Below, piece after piece: positions 52,623 to 61,980 of a stretch of DNA of 64,000 nucleotides (the first letter of the stretch is position 1; each line of letters begins with the position of its first letter). The position numbers were made by a program, and so were the translations under genes. The stretch is from Belliella kenyensis (lineage in GTDB: Bacteria; Bacteroidota; Bacteroidia; Cytophagales; Cyclobacteriaceae): contig NZ_JAKZGR010000005.1 of NCBI RefSeq assembly GCF_022549675.1, positions 62,001-126,000 on the forward strand. The letters are read 5' to 3'. Below the pieces are notes generated by a model. The model saw nothing but the letters and a program-made list of their open reading frames with translations. It was not told where the DNA came from and made no database searches.

Positions 52623-53225
52623 ATGTCCCAGCCCAGATATTTCATCATTTACAAACCCTATGGTATCCTAAGTCAATTCAGTGGTGAAGCCAATACACTA
52701 AAAGCGCTGAGTGATTTCCCAACGGATGTATATCCGGTGGGGAGATTGGATAAGGATAGTGAAGGACTCCTTGTGATCACCAATGATAAATTTCTGAATC
52801 ACCGACTGCTTAATCCTAGGTTTGCTCACAAACGTACTTACCTGGCACAGGTAGAAAGAGTACCTGATGCTTCGGCATTTGTGCAACTAGAAAACGGTGT
52901 TGACATCAATGTAGATGGGAGAATGTACCATACCAAGCCTGCTTCTGCCAAACTTTTGGAAACGGAACCACAACTTCCAGAAAGAGACCCACCTATCCGG
53001 TACAGAAAAAACGTAGCAGATGCCTGGATAGAACTATCCTTGATCGAAGGGAAAAATAGACAGGTGAGAAAAATGACAGCGGCTATAGGTCACCCCACAT
53101 TAAGACTGGTACGCTACTCGATGGAGAAGCTTACTATAGCTGGTTTTGCTGTAGGTGAAGTAAGAGAATATGGCGAAAAGGAAATTTATGATGCACTTCG
53201 TATAGATACAAAAGCTAGAAGATAA
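52623..53225 (+). CDS. rluE: RluE/RsuA-family rRNA pseudouridine synthase
   Basis: This enzyme isomerises uridine to pseudouridine in rRNA. The 200-residue protein has the short form without an S4 domain. Catalytic Asp43 lies in PVGRLDKDSEGLLVITND. The start KPYGILSQFSG and the later segment EGKNRQVRKMTAAIGHPTLR are hallmarks of the RsuA/RluE group. The length and lack of S4 fit RluE (23S rRNA position 2457 in E. coli numbering). It overlaps the convergent gene by 11 bp. Confidence 0.9.
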   Translation: MSQPRYFIIYKPYGILSQFSGEANTLKALSDFPTDVYPVGRLDKDSEGLLVITNDKFLNHRLLNPRFAHKRTYLAQVERVPDASAFVQLENGVDINVDGRMYHTKPASAKLLETEPQLPERDPPIRYRKNVADAWIELSLIEGKNRQVRKMTAAIGHPTLRLVRYSMEKLTIAGFAVGEVREYGEKEIYDALRIDTKARR

Positions 53226-54450
53226 ATGAGTCCAAAGGTATCTTTACAGTCTTGATTTGACTCAACCCTTGATTATCCACAGTCCATGCCAGTATAGCAT
53301 AGTTCTCATCGAAAATCAATTGGGGAAAACCGCTAGATCTCAATTCAGATGCTTCGCCAACTAGAATAGGTTTGGACTTCTGACCATCTTTACGAACCGC
53401 CCGAAGGTATATTGTCCCCTTTTCCATCCAACTAACCAATGTCACTTTTTGATCTATCATCACAGATGCCACTCTACCTATCGTATTTCCAAGATCAATT
53501 TTGATAGGCTCTTCAAAAGTTTTCGATTCACTATTAAAAAATGCTGTTTTCACATTTGGAGAATCTTTTGCAGCAGTGTACCAAGTTACAGCGACTTCAG
53601 TTCCATTACTCGTTGATTGAGGACCATTGACTGGACAGCCACTGATCCTCCAATTATCTTGATATACTGGCATAGGCTCAGACCATTCAATACCTGAGTA
53701 AGCCGTAAAATATACATCCCTGATTTCTTCATCAGAGCGATTTCTATAAAAAACTATAGGCCCATTTTCTCCAAGTGTGGAAGTAGTTTGGCAACAATCA
53801 CAAACCTTATCATCTAGTTCCCATTCTACCAGCTTGGCCCCATCAGGGTCAAGGACAGCTGCTCGCAGCGTCATAGCTCCTGCATGGTCATGGTCATGAT
53901 GACCTTCAGAAGCAATACTTGAAGTATGCCTGCCATCTAACCAACTTACAAACATGTTTTCACCCCACGGCAGCAAAGAAACAAAGCCATGCTCACTCAG
54001 AGTCTCATCATCATGCAATGTAAATGGCTCTGTCCACAACTCTCCATTTTTTGATATCGTAACTTTAATATCATATGAGAAAGTACCAGGACTACTTTTT
54101 TCCAAGAAAACTGCCATCAGTGTCCCATCTCCAAAAACTGCCAATTGAGGATAATCTGCCCAATTTACAAACCAATCTTTTCCAGATGCTATACGTCTTG
54201 GTGAAGTCCATTTACCCTTTTCGAATTTTGAATAAAACAAACTATTGATTCCAGGCTCTTGGGCTATCCACGAAATGTAAATCTCACCTTTGGAAGACTT
54301 ACTTAGGTACGGCTCTCCGTACCTTATTCCTTCTTTACTTTCAAAGAATATATTACTGACAACTGTGTCCTCATGCTCTACTTGAGTGGTCTTATTACAG
54401 GCAAATGCCAGTAGCAAAGTGCAAAAGAAGAGAAATTGAAAAGCTTTCAT
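53215..54450 (-). CDS. BNR-propeller lipoprotein with Cys/His motifs
   Basis: This 411-residue lipoprotein (signal MKAFQFLFFCTLLLAFAC) has sialidase-like BNR/Asp-box propeller repeats (PYLSKSSKGEIYISWIAQEP, LDGRHT). It lacks the usual sialidase catalytic triad that I would expect. Distinct conserved-looking motifs are a His loop EGHHDHDHAG near 185, DKVCDCCQTT near 215 and ISGCPVNGPQST near 265. These suggest a metal-binding or disulfide-stabilised site rather than glycosidase activity. It is preceded, 21 bp upstream, by a small membrane protein, so the two are likely cotranscribed. The function is unknown; copper or zinc delivery is a possibility. Confidence 0.72.
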   Translation of the reverse strand: MKAFQFLFFCTLLLAFACNKTTQVEHEDTVVSNIFFESKEGIRYGEPYLSKSSKGEIYISWIAQEPGINSLFYSKFEKGKWTSPRRIASGKDWFVNWADYPQLAVFGDGTLMAVFLEKSSPGTFSYDIKVTISKNGELWTEPFTLHDDETLSEHGFVSLLPWGENMFVSWLDGRHTSSIASEGHHDHDHAGAMTLRAAVLDPDGAKLVEWELDDKVCDCCQTTSTLGENGPIVFYRNRSDEEIRDVYFTAYSGIEWSEPMPVYQDNWRISGCPVNGPQSTSNGTEVAVTWYTAAKDSPNVKTAFFNSESKTFEEPIKIDLGNTIGRVASVMIDQKVTLVSWMEKGTIYLRAVRKDGQKSKPILVGEASELRSSGFPQLIFDENYAILAWTVDNQGLSQIKTVKIPLDSFIF

Positions 54451-54471
54451 TTGATCGATTTAGATTTCAAT

Positions 54472-54909
54472 TTATTCAGGCAATGTCTTGAGATAATCCT
54501 TTACTTTAATTGTACGCAAATAAATTGTAATCAAAGGAATGAGCCAAAGCAATTCTGTGAATGACACATGAAAAATTGTACGCTTATTCCAGCCCAAATC
54601 AGGAACAAACATCAATATAAACCAAATTGCAAGTGTAAGTTTCCCAAAGATACCAGCTATGATCAGGTAGTTCCACGAAATAGGGTAAAAAGCACTCAAA
54701 AACACAAAAAAACCAATCAACATCCCAAAACTTCCTAACCATTGTGCTGATAGATCAGTAGCACTTAATGAACCCATAGCTAACCACTTCAACAGATCAT
54801 CTCCGAAATACCGAAAGAATGCAGACCATGCAAAGGTGTACATTCCTGTCAATAACAATAGCCCTCGCATGGGCATAGGAAAACTTGGTGTAATTGTATT
54901 TTTTTCCAT
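54472..54909 (-). CDS. Unknown four-helix membrane protein
   Basis: This 145-residue inner-membrane protein has four predicted transmembrane segments (GLLLLTGMYTFAWSAFF, SFGMLIGFFVFLSAFYP, ILMFV region, LLWLIPLITIYL). No signal or catalytic motif is seen. It lies 21 bp upstream of the BNR lipoprotein gene and is probably the first gene of that pair. It is divergent from the amidase, with about 75 bp between starts. Confidence 0.72.
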   Translation of the reverse strand: MEKNTITPSFPMPMRGLLLLTGMYTFAWSAFFRYFGDDLLKWLAMGSLSATDLSAQWLGSFGMLIGFFVFLSAFYPISWNYLIIAGIFGKLTLAIWFILMFVPDLGWNKRTIFHVSFTELLWLIPLITIYLRTIKVKDYLKTLPE

Positions 54910-54983
54910 TCTTTAAAATGATTATTTTCAAAGCAACATAACAAATGCTCAGCAATAGAGGTTTTCAACCAATACAAAACTAC

Positions 54984-56660
54984 ATGAAGGATTTTACAAT
55001 TAAGCGTAAATGGAGAATTATTCTCCTATTCCCCACACTCTTACTATTGGGCTTCATGATAGGGAAGCATTCTGGAGGAATCAGTCCCTCAGCAATTCAA
55101 GCTGCTGAATCCATTTTAGGTATTGCTTTCACTCCAGCAGAACGTGATAGCATGGTTCAAAATCTCCAAAACTATCAGTCAAGTTATGAGGCAATGCGCA
55201 AACAACAGATAAATAATGCTGTTGCTCCCGCTTTAACATTTAACCCCCTACCACAAGGCTTCTTTCCCGATCAAAACCAAGTGACACCTTCTTGGGGATT
55301 ACCAGGCCAAGTTATTTTGCCAGAACTTGAGCATGATATCGCATTTTTGAGTGTGGGTGAGTTATCCACATTGATCAAAGCAAGAAAAATCAGTTCTCAA
55401 AGGCTAACACAAATCTATATCGATCGGATAAAAACATTTGGAGACACCCTTCAGGCAGTGATTTCATTGTTAGAAAACGAAGCGATGGAACAGGCAAAAG
55501 CCATGGATGCTGAATTAGATGCGGGTCAATATAGAGGTCCCCTACATGGTATCCCCTATGGTATCAAGGATCTTTTTGCTGTAAAACAGACCAAAACCAC
55601 TTGGGGAGCCATGCCTTTCAAAGACCAAGAGATAGATGAGACAGCAGCAATTGTGGATAAACTTAAGGAAGCAGGAGGAGTCTTACTCGTCAAATTTACT
55701 TTGGGAGCGTTGGCTATGGGAGATGTGTGGTATGGTGGAGTCACCAAAAATCCTTGGAACTTAAGCCAAGGAGCAAGTGGGTCTTCTGCTGGATCAGCTT
55801 CGGGTGTAAGTGCAGCATTGGTGCCCTTTGCAATAGGCACAGAAACACTGGGCAGCATAGTCTCTCCTTCCACGAGAAATGGTGTGACTGGATTGAGACC
55901 GACTTATGGTAGGGTAAGCAAGCATGGAGCAATGGCGCTGAGCTGGAGTATGGACAAAATCGGCCCCATATCACGATCCGCCTTGGATAACGGGATCATC
56001 TTGCATGCCATCAATGGTGTGGATAAAAGGGATAAATCTACCATCCCAGCAGCCTTCAATTACAATGTGGATAAGTCAGTAAAAGATTTGAAAATAGGTT
56101 ATTTTGAAAAATTCTTTGAGGGTGATCGAGCAGCTAGCAAAATGGATAGGCAGGTACTAGAAGACCTTAGAAACCTAGGGCTGCAGCTTCATCCTCTTGA
56201 TTTGAAGACATCTGTGGATGTCAGCAGTATGTTGATAACTTTATATGCAGAAGGAGCTGCTGCTTTTGATGAACTCACCAGATCCGGCTTGGATGACCTT
56301 CTAGTAGCTCAGGGACGAAATGCCTGGCCTAATATATTTAGATCAGCAAGGTTCATTCCAGCAGTTGAATACATACAAGCGAATAGGTTTCGCAGCATCC
56401 TGATAGAAGAAATTCATGAACTTTTCAAGTCGTATGATGTCATCATCACACCATCATTCGGGGGAAATCAGTTGCAAATTACCAATCTTACTGGACATCC
56501 TGCACTTTGTCTTCCAAGCGGCTTTCTAGAAAATGGAAGCCCTACTTCCATTACTTTCCTTGCAAATCTATTTGATGAAGAAAAGCTTATCATGCTAGGT
56601 CGAGTTTATCAAGAAAATACAGATTGGCAAAAGAAAAGACCTCCACTATTTGATAGATAA
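54984..56660 (+). CDS. Amidase-signature hydrolase, membrane-anchored
   Basis: This is a GatA-type amidase of 558 residues from the ATG at 54984, with a longer 571-residue frame from 54945. An N-terminal hydrophobic segment (IILLFPTLLLLGFMIG) anchors it or serves as signal. The catalytic triad is Lys195 (GIPYGIKDLF), the cis-Ser near 268 (GASGSSAGSASG) and Ser near 291 (GTETLGSIVSP). About 110 residues of unknown structure precede the domain. The substrate, an amide or ester outside the cytoplasm, is unknown. No gatB/C genes are present, so it is not the tRNA amidotransferase. Confidence 0.9.
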   Translation: MKDFTIKRKWRIILLFPTLLLLGFMIGKHSGGISPSAIQAAESILGIAFTPAERDSMVQNLQNYQSSYEAMRKQQINNAVAPALTFNPLPQGFFPDQNQVTPSWGLPGQVILPELEHDIAFLSVGELSTLIKARKISSQRLTQIYIDRIKTFGDTLQAVISLLENEAMEQAKAMDAELDAGQYRGPLHGIPYGIKDLFAVKQTKTTWGAMPFKDQEIDETAAIVDKLKEAGGVLLVKFTLGALAMGDVWYGGVTKNPWNLSQGASGSSAGSASGVSAALVPFAIGTETLGSIVSPSTRNGVTGLRPTYGRVSKHGAMALSWSMDKIGPISRSALDNGIILHAINGVDKRDKSTIPAAFNYNVDKSVKDLKIGYFEKFFEGDRAASKMDRQVLEDLRNLGLQLHPLDLKTSVDVSSMLITLYAEGAAAFDELTRSGLDDLLVAQGRNAWPNIFRSARFIPAVEYIQANRFRSILIEEIHELFKSYDVIITPSFGGNQLQITNLTGHPALCLPSGFLENGSPTSITFLANLFDEEKLIMLGRVYQENTDWQKKRPPLFDR

Positions 56661-57698
56661 ATTGTCCTTTCTAAATCCACAATTGATCAAAGCTATCAAG
56701 AGATGCATTTGATTTGTCGCACGATCGAAGTTTTGCTTTTCATAGCGGGTGTGATAATAGACGTTGCCGTTAAGGTGGTCTGTCAAGAACCTAAGTCCCA
56801 TGATATAAGTCATCATCTCACCACCGAAATGCAATGAAGTACGTTCCGCTTCCGTCATAAAACTGCCCCCAGCTAAGAACCCTTCATAGACTGCTTTATA
56901 GTTATCCACATCGACACTGATTTGCTCAAAAGCTGTAGAATTTTCATCTAGCGTACAAGTGACAGTCCTTACAAGGTCTCCAAAGTCATTGAACACATAT
57001 CCAGGCATCATGGTGTCCAAATCAATGATTGCAGCAATATTTGAAAGATCAGTATGGAAAATAAGGTTATTAATCTTGGTATCATTGTGAGTAATCCTTT
57101 TAGGCAAGACCTTTATCCAACGCTGATATTCAGTCACCAATTCAAATTTACTTTGGTAAAATCTGATCAACTTGCACAAATCTCCTTCAATCTCAATTTT
57201 TGTACTTGCAACTGCATCTTCAAATTGCCTATATCTAAGTGTCAGATCATGAAAACCTGGAATTACTTCTTGAAACAAAGTAACATCTAAGCCACTCGCC
57301 ACATCGATCAAAGAAGCAAATGCACGAGCAGCTAAAAGTCCATGGGAAGAATCATTGATAGCCTGAAAACATTCCCCTGTCACAAAAGGTAAAACTCTAA
57401 AATACTCTCCATTAATAAGACATAAAGTATTTCCTTCCAAGTCCGGAATGGGAAGAGGTAATTGAAAATTCAATTTATCGAATTCAAGTAGATTTATTAG
57501 CAATTGATGATTTTGAGCTATTTTACATGGGTCTTGAAATACACATTTGTTGAAGTGCTGTATAATCCAAGCATCAGAATCTGACTTTGCTAACCAAGTC
57601 TGGTGAATATGCCCCTCTCCAAACCTCTCTATGCTGTACACAGAAAAGTCGATCCAATAACATTGATTGAGTTGATGAAAATAAGGCAGTTTTTCCAT
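56646..57698 (-). CDS. APH-fold small-molecule kinase, N-acetylhexosamine kinase-like
   Basis: This 350-residue phosphotransferase has the aminoglycoside-phosphotransferase fold. ITHNDTKINNLIF near 204 holds the catalytic Asp, and AAIIDLDTMMPG near 225 holds the Mg-binding Asp. The acidic and aromatic N-lobe resembles N-acetylhexosamine 1-kinases (NahK type) more than drug-modifying enzymes. It is divergent from a sodium:solute symporter, suggesting uptake followed by phosphorylation of a sugar or amino sugar. The 3' end overlaps the amidase stop by 15 bp. Confidence 0.8.
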   Translation of the reverse strand: MEKLPYFHQLNQCYWIDFSVYSIERFGEGHIHQTWLAKSDSDAWIIQHFNKCVFQDPCKIAQNHQLLINLLEFDKLNFQLPLPIPDLEGNTLCLINGEYFRVLPFVTGECFQAINDSSHGLLAARAFASLIDVASGLDVTLFQEVIPGFHDLTLRYRQFEDAVASTKIEIEGDLCKLIRFYQSKFELVTEYQRWIKVLPKRITHNDTKINNLIFHTDLSNIAAIIDLDTMMPGYVFNDFGDLVRTVTCTLDENSTAFEQISVDVDNYKAVYEGFLAGGSFMTEAERTSLHFGGEMMTYIMGLRFLTDHLNGNVYYHTRYEKQNFDRATNQMHLLIALINCGFRKDNLSIK

Positions 57699-57783
57699 AA
57701 ATTAACTTTCAAAGCTTAAAAGTAGGAGAATTACAGGATAATATACCGAACATATATATTTCTCTTTTGCTTTTATTGAAAAA

Positions 57784-57800
57784 GGGGCTAGTTTAGCCCC
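57784..57800 (+). promoter_or_regulatory. Stem-loop 13 bp before the symporter start codon
   Basis: GGGGCTA and TAGCCCC are perfect arms around GTT. It lies in the leader of the symporter and could affect translation, or end reverse transcripts. Confidence 0.5.
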
Positions 57801-57813
57801 AAATTAAATAACT

Positions 57814-59589
57814 ATGAACATTTCTTACTTTGATTGGGCAATAATTGCTGCCTTTTTTGTGATATCACTCATAATTGGCTTAATGACTGCCCGCAAAGCA
57901 GGAACCTCTTCTAAGGCCTTCTTTTTATCTGGAAGGAATATGCCTTGGTGGCTATTGGGGGTTTCGATGGTTGCTACTACATTTTCGGCAGATACACCCA
58001 ATCTAGTCACTGACATCGTGAGAAAAAACGGAGTTTCAGGAAACTGGGCCTGGTGGGCATTTTTACTTACAGGAATGTTGACAGTGTTTGTATATGCAAA
58101 ACTATGGAGGAGATCTGAAGCCACCACAGATCTAGAATTTTATGAAATTCGCTATGGAGGTAGGCCGGCAGCATTTCTTAGAGCCTTTCGTGCATTGTAC
58201 CTAGGTGTGTTCTTCAATGTGATCATCATGGCTACAGTAGCACTTGCAGCCATCAAAATAAGTGGGATCATGTTAGGTCTAGGCCCATACGAAACCCTAA
58301 TTATCGTTGCTTTCGTCACTGTAGTATATAGTTCTCTTGGCGGATTAAAAGGTGTTCTATTAACAGATTTTTTCCAGTTTTTCATTGCAATGATTGGTGC
58401 TGTTTGGGCTGCTATTTATGTATTAGGGCTTCCAGAAATTGGATCATTAGACAATCTACTTGCCCATCCAAATGTGGCAGATAAACTTGACTTTTTCCCG
58501 AGCTTTGAAGATGCGAATTTATACGTTCCACTTTTGCTCATGCCACTAGCCATACAGTGGTGGGCTACATGGTACCCAGGTGCAGAGCCTGGAGGAGGTG
58601 GATATATAGCTCAGAGAATGCTCTCTGCTAAGGATGAAAAAAATGCCATTGGAGCAACTTTATTCTTCAACATCGCTCATTACGGAATGAGACCATGGCC
58701 ATGGATCATTATTGCTTTGGCATCATTGGTCATATTCCCTCAGGTAAGTGATATTCAAGCAGCTTTTCCACATATCCCTGAAGACAAACTGGGACATGAT
58801 TTGGCCTATTCTGCGATGCTTACCTATTTGCCAAGCGGACTTATAGGCATAGTTTTGGCATCTTTGATTGCAGCTGTAATGTCAACCTTATCCACACACT
58901 TGAACTGGGGATCTTCTTATGTTGTCAATGATTTCTATCAAAGATTCATAAAACCTGATGCATCTGAAAAGGAGCTGGTGATGGTAGGAAGGTTATCCAC
59001 AGTCTTGCTGATGGTAATGGCAGCTTTTCTAGCTTTGGCACTCACCAATGCCTTAGAAGCTTTTAACATCTTACTTCAAATCGGAGCAGGTACTGGAGCT
59101 ATCTTTATTCTAAGATGGTTTTGGTGGAGAATAAATGCCTATACGGAAATTGCAGGGATGATCATATCTTTCTTCGTAGCATTATTTTTTGAAAAAATAA
59201 ATCCAGAACTTGGACTTATCCACATAGCAGAAGGTCAGGAGTATCTTAAAATTCTTTACGGCGTAGGTATCACATCCTTTGGATGGATATTGGTGACATT
59301 CATTACCAAGCCAGAAGATGATGAGGTATTATTAAACTTTTATCGAAAAATCAAACCAGCATCTATAGGTTGGAAATCTGTCTTGAAAAGATATCCACAT
59401 GAAAAAGAAGAGCAAGGGAGATTACCGAGGGAAATCGGCTTGATGGTAGTAGGCTCTATCATGGTTTATGCGGTACTTTTCGCTGTAGGTCTATGGCTAT
59501 ATGGAGAGGCATTGCCAGCTTCTGTTGCCTCAATCATCGCACTCGCAGGTGGTGGTATTATAATCAAAAGCTGGAAAGGTATGAGATAA
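57814..59589 (+). CDS. Sodium:solute symporter family protein
   Basis: This is a Na+-coupled secondary transporter of the SSS family, 591 residues with about 14 transmembrane segments. The N-terminus is MNISYFDWAIIAAFFVISLI, with SLGGLKGVLLTDFFQFFIAM and the later VMSTLSTHLNWGSSYVVNDF as conserved family segments. The cargo may be a sugar, given the divergent hexosamine kinase-like gene. A stem-loop precedes the ATG and a terminator follows at 59606. Confidence 0.92.
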   Translation: MNISYFDWAIIAAFFVISLIIGLMTARKAGTSSKAFFLSGRNMPWWLLGVSMVATTFSADTPNLVTDIVRKNGVSGNWAWWAFLLTGMLTVFVYAKLWRRSEATTDLEFYEIRYGGRPAAFLRAFRALYLGVFFNVIIMATVALAAIKISGIMLGLGPYETLIIVAFVTVVYSSLGGLKGVLLTDFFQFFIAMIGAVWAAIYVLGLPEIGSLDNLLAHPNVADKLDFFPSFEDANLYVPLLLMPLAIQWWATWYPGAEPGGGGYIAQRMLSAKDEKNAIGATLFFNIAHYGMRPWPWIIIALASLVIFPQVSDIQAAFPHIPEDKLGHDLAYSAMLTYLPSGLIGIVLASLIAAVMSTLSTHLNWGSSYVVNDFYQRFIKPDASEKELVMVGRLSTVLLMVMAAFLALALTNALEAFNILLQIGAGTGAIFILRWFWWRINAYTEIAGMIISFFVALFFEKINPELGLIHIAEGQEYLKILYGVGITSFGWILVTFITKPEDDEVLLNFYRKIKPASIGWKSVLKRYPHEKEEQGRLPREIGLMVVGSIMVYAVLFAVGLWLYGEALPASVASIIALAGGGIIIKSWKGMR

Positions 59590-59605
59590 TGTAAAAATTT
59601 GGATA

Positions 59606-59640
59606 CAAAAAAAGACTATCAAATGATAGTCTCTTTTTGG
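59606..59640 (+). terminator. Rho-independent terminator after the symporter
   Basis: AAAAAAAGACTATC faces GATAGTCTCTTTTT around a short loop (AAAT). The A-run on the left would also serve the convergent FAS1 transcript. Confidence 0.85.
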
Positions 59641-59661
59641 TATCTAAAAACTTAGAGAATA

Positions 59662-60633
59662 TTAATCTTCCATCGGTGGAAGCAATACAGCATCAATGAC
59701 ATGAATCACACCATTAGTTGCATGCACATTTAATAAACTAGGCACTAAACCAGCATTATTAATCTGTAAATTAGCTAAATCCACTGTAAGTTCTTCACCT
59801 GTCAAAAGAGTAGGTAAAGTAGCATCTTGTCTTAAATCTTGTGAGAATGCTCTTGCATCAACAACGTGATACAATAACACGTCAGTTAATAAAGCTACAT
59901 CAATTTCATCAACACCATTTACGCCTAAAGCATCGAATAAAGCTTCAAAAGCAGCGTCGGTTGGTGCAAATACTGTCAAGTTATCATCAAAGTCACCACT
60001 TACAGCTTCCACTAGGTTAGCCCTTACCAAAGCAGCTACAAGATGGGTAAATTCCGGAGTATCAGCTTCTGTCATGGACACAGCTATTTCAGCGATGCTT
60101 TGGGTTGGAGGAGTGATCACATTGTCTAATTGATGAATCACACCGTTTGAAGCAGCAATATCAGTTGCTGTGATTTTTGCACTACCGTTGATCCAGAAAG
60201 CTCCATCAACGTCCTCACTTACGAAAAATGGTAGCTCAGCGACTGTCGACACACTCCCTGGCGTTACATCAGAAGCCATCACTGACCCACTTACTACGTG
60301 ATAAGTTAAAATAGTTCCAAGTTCTGGGCTGCTTAGTAATTCCTCAGCAGACATACCATTGGCACTCAAGAAGGCTGTAAAAGCATCATTGTTTGGAGCA
60401 AATACTGTGAATGGACCTTCTCCTGACAATGTACCTACCAATCCTGCTTGATCTACAGCAGTAACTAAAGTGGAGAACTGAGCATTGCTAGAAGCAACTT
60501 CCACGATATTCTGCTCTGGTTCCACTACTGGTGGCATGTCATCATCATCGCTACAAGAAGCAAGACCAAAACCGAATGCTAATGCTAATGCAGAAGCTTT
60601 AAACCCTAAATTTGTTTTCATGTACTTTTTCAT
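59662..60633 (-). CDS. Two-FAS1-domain lipoprotein
   Basis: This is a 323-residue surface or periplasmic lipoprotein with lipobox GLASC and an acidic linker (SDDDDMPPVVEPEQN). Two fasciclin domains follow: about 40-180 (GPFTVFAPNNDAFTAFL, NGVIHQLDNVITPP) and about 190-320 (NLTVFAPTDAAFEALF, NGVIHVIDAVLLPP). FAS1 domains mediate adhesion. The start may also be the second Met at 60621. The gene converges with the symporter and lies in a region containing the FAS1/gldB divergent promoters (60634-60963). Confidence 0.93.
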   Translation of the reverse strand: MKKYMKTNLGFKASALALAFGFGLASCSDDDDMPPVVEPEQNIVEVASSNAQFSTLVTAVDQAGLVGTLSGEGPFTVFAPNNDAFTAFLSANGMSAEELLSSPELGTILTYHVVSGSVMASDVTPGSVSTVAELPFFVSEDVDGAFWINGSAKITATDIAASNGVIHQLDNVITPPTQSIAEIAVSMTEADTPEFTHLVAALVRANLVEAVSGDFDDNLTVFAPTDAAFEALFDALGVNGVDEIDVALLTDVLLYHVVDARAFSQDLRQDATLPTLLTGEELTVDLANLQINNAGLVPSLLNVHATNGVIHVIDAVLLPPMED

Positions 60634-60963
60634 ATTAATTGTTGGTTTAGTGTATTAAAAGTTCACAGTTTCAAACCTTGTGATTTTACATTATGTTACT
60701 TGTAATGAAATATTAATTGAATAATTGTACATGTAGGGTCAATATAAATAAATGAATGGCTTTATAATGTGGTTAAAAATAATTGTATAAACACAAATAC
60801 CCTTTTTTTACTGCTACAAAATGTACAATTTTTATTGAAATTATTATGTTTATGATTTGAAAATTCCTTGTAACTGATCTAAATGTTCTGTCAAACCAAT
60901 CACTATTGTTAAAAAATGAACTGGCATTTTCCGAGCTTTACCTTAGCTTTGAATATTAAATTT
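60634..60963. promoter_or_regulatory. AT-rich divergent region between the FAS1 and gldB genes
   Basis: TAGCTTTG at 60944-60951 matches the Bacteroidota -7 element, 13 bases before the gldB ATG at 60964. The rest is AT-rich, and I see no other structure. Confidence 0.5.
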
Positions 60964-61980
60964 ATGAATCCAATGAGCATTTGCTTAAAAAAAACCTCAT
61001 ACATTTTTCTTTTACTCAGCATCTTTGGAGCTTGCAAATCAAAAGATGAATCGTGTCAAATCGATGATTCTATTTTGAATGCAGTGGAAGAGATACATAT
61101 TCAAAGGCTTGAAAAAGTCTTCTATGAATCTTCTGATGTTTCTGACATGAACTACTTGCTAGAAGAGTATCCTGTATTTGCTGAGAAATTTCTCCAGCTG
61201 GATGACTTTGAGTCCAAAGAAGCTTTGGCTGAAGACTTATGGTTGACAAATCAAGATTCATTGATGCAAGAATTATATGCTGAGGTAAAAAATGAATTTC
61301 AAAGTGTAGCTACTCTGGAAAAAGATTTGAGGCAAGCATTTGCACACATAAAACACTATTATCCCGATTTCAAAATTCCAAAAGTTTATACTTTTCTCAC
61401 TGGGTTCAATATTGATTTATTTATCTCTGAAGATATGATAGTGATAGGATTAGATTATTTTTTGCCCAAAACACACAAATTTCAGCCACCTGATTTGCCT
61501 CAATATATGGCAGATAGATATGAAAGTAAATATATAGTCCCCATGATTGTGACCGCAATATCGAGCAGGTATAATGCCGTAGATCTATCGCAAAATACAC
61601 TTATTGCAGATATGATATTTTATGGCAAAGCCTATCATTTTGTCAAATCAATGATGCCATGTACCTCAGATGAATATATAATAGGCTATTCTACTGAAGA
61701 AATTGAAGCTTGTTATGCCAATGAGGAATTCATTTGGACTCACTTTATCGAAAATGACCTTTTGTATTCCAATAATCCATTTGTAATAAGGAAGTATACA
61801 GGGGAGTCTCCTGCTACAGATGAAATAAGCCCAGATGCACCAGGTCGTGTAGGAAGGTGGTTGGGGTGGAATATTGTCGATGACTTTAGATTCAATAATT
61901 CCATGAGTCTAGAAGAACTCATGAAAGAAAGTAATGCTGATAGGATTTTCAGGCAATCTGGATACAAGCCGCGTCGCTAG
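60964..61980 (+). CDS. gldB: Gliding motility lipoprotein GldB
   Basis: GldB is an essential lipoprotein of the Bacteroidota gliding machinery and type IX secretion; its exact role is unclear. From the ATG at 60964 there are 338 residues with lipobox SIFGAC. The upstream ATG at 60916 lies before the -7 element and is excluded. Conserved family segments are PRVYTF-like IPKVYTFLTGFNIDLFI, DYFLPKTHKFQPPDLPQY and the C-terminal PGRVGRWLGWNIVDDFR, ending RQSGYKPRR. The other gld genes are not adjacent. Confidence 0.93.
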   Translation: MNPMSICLKKTSYIFLLLSIFGACKSKDESCQIDDSILNAVEEIHIQRLEKVFYESSDVSDMNYLLEEYPVFAEKFLQLDDFESKEALAEDLWLTNQDSLMQELYAEVKNEFQSVATLEKDLRQAFAHIKHYYPDFKIPKVYTFLTGFNIDLFISEDMIVIGLDYFLPKTHKFQPPDLPQYMADRYESKYIVPMIVTAISSRYNAVDLSQNTLIADMIFYGKAYHFVKSMMPCTSDEYIIGYSTEEIEACYANEEFIWTHFIENDLLYSNNPFVIRKYTGESPATDEISPDAPGRVGRWLGWNIVDDFRFNNSMSLEELMKESNADRIFRQSGYKPRR

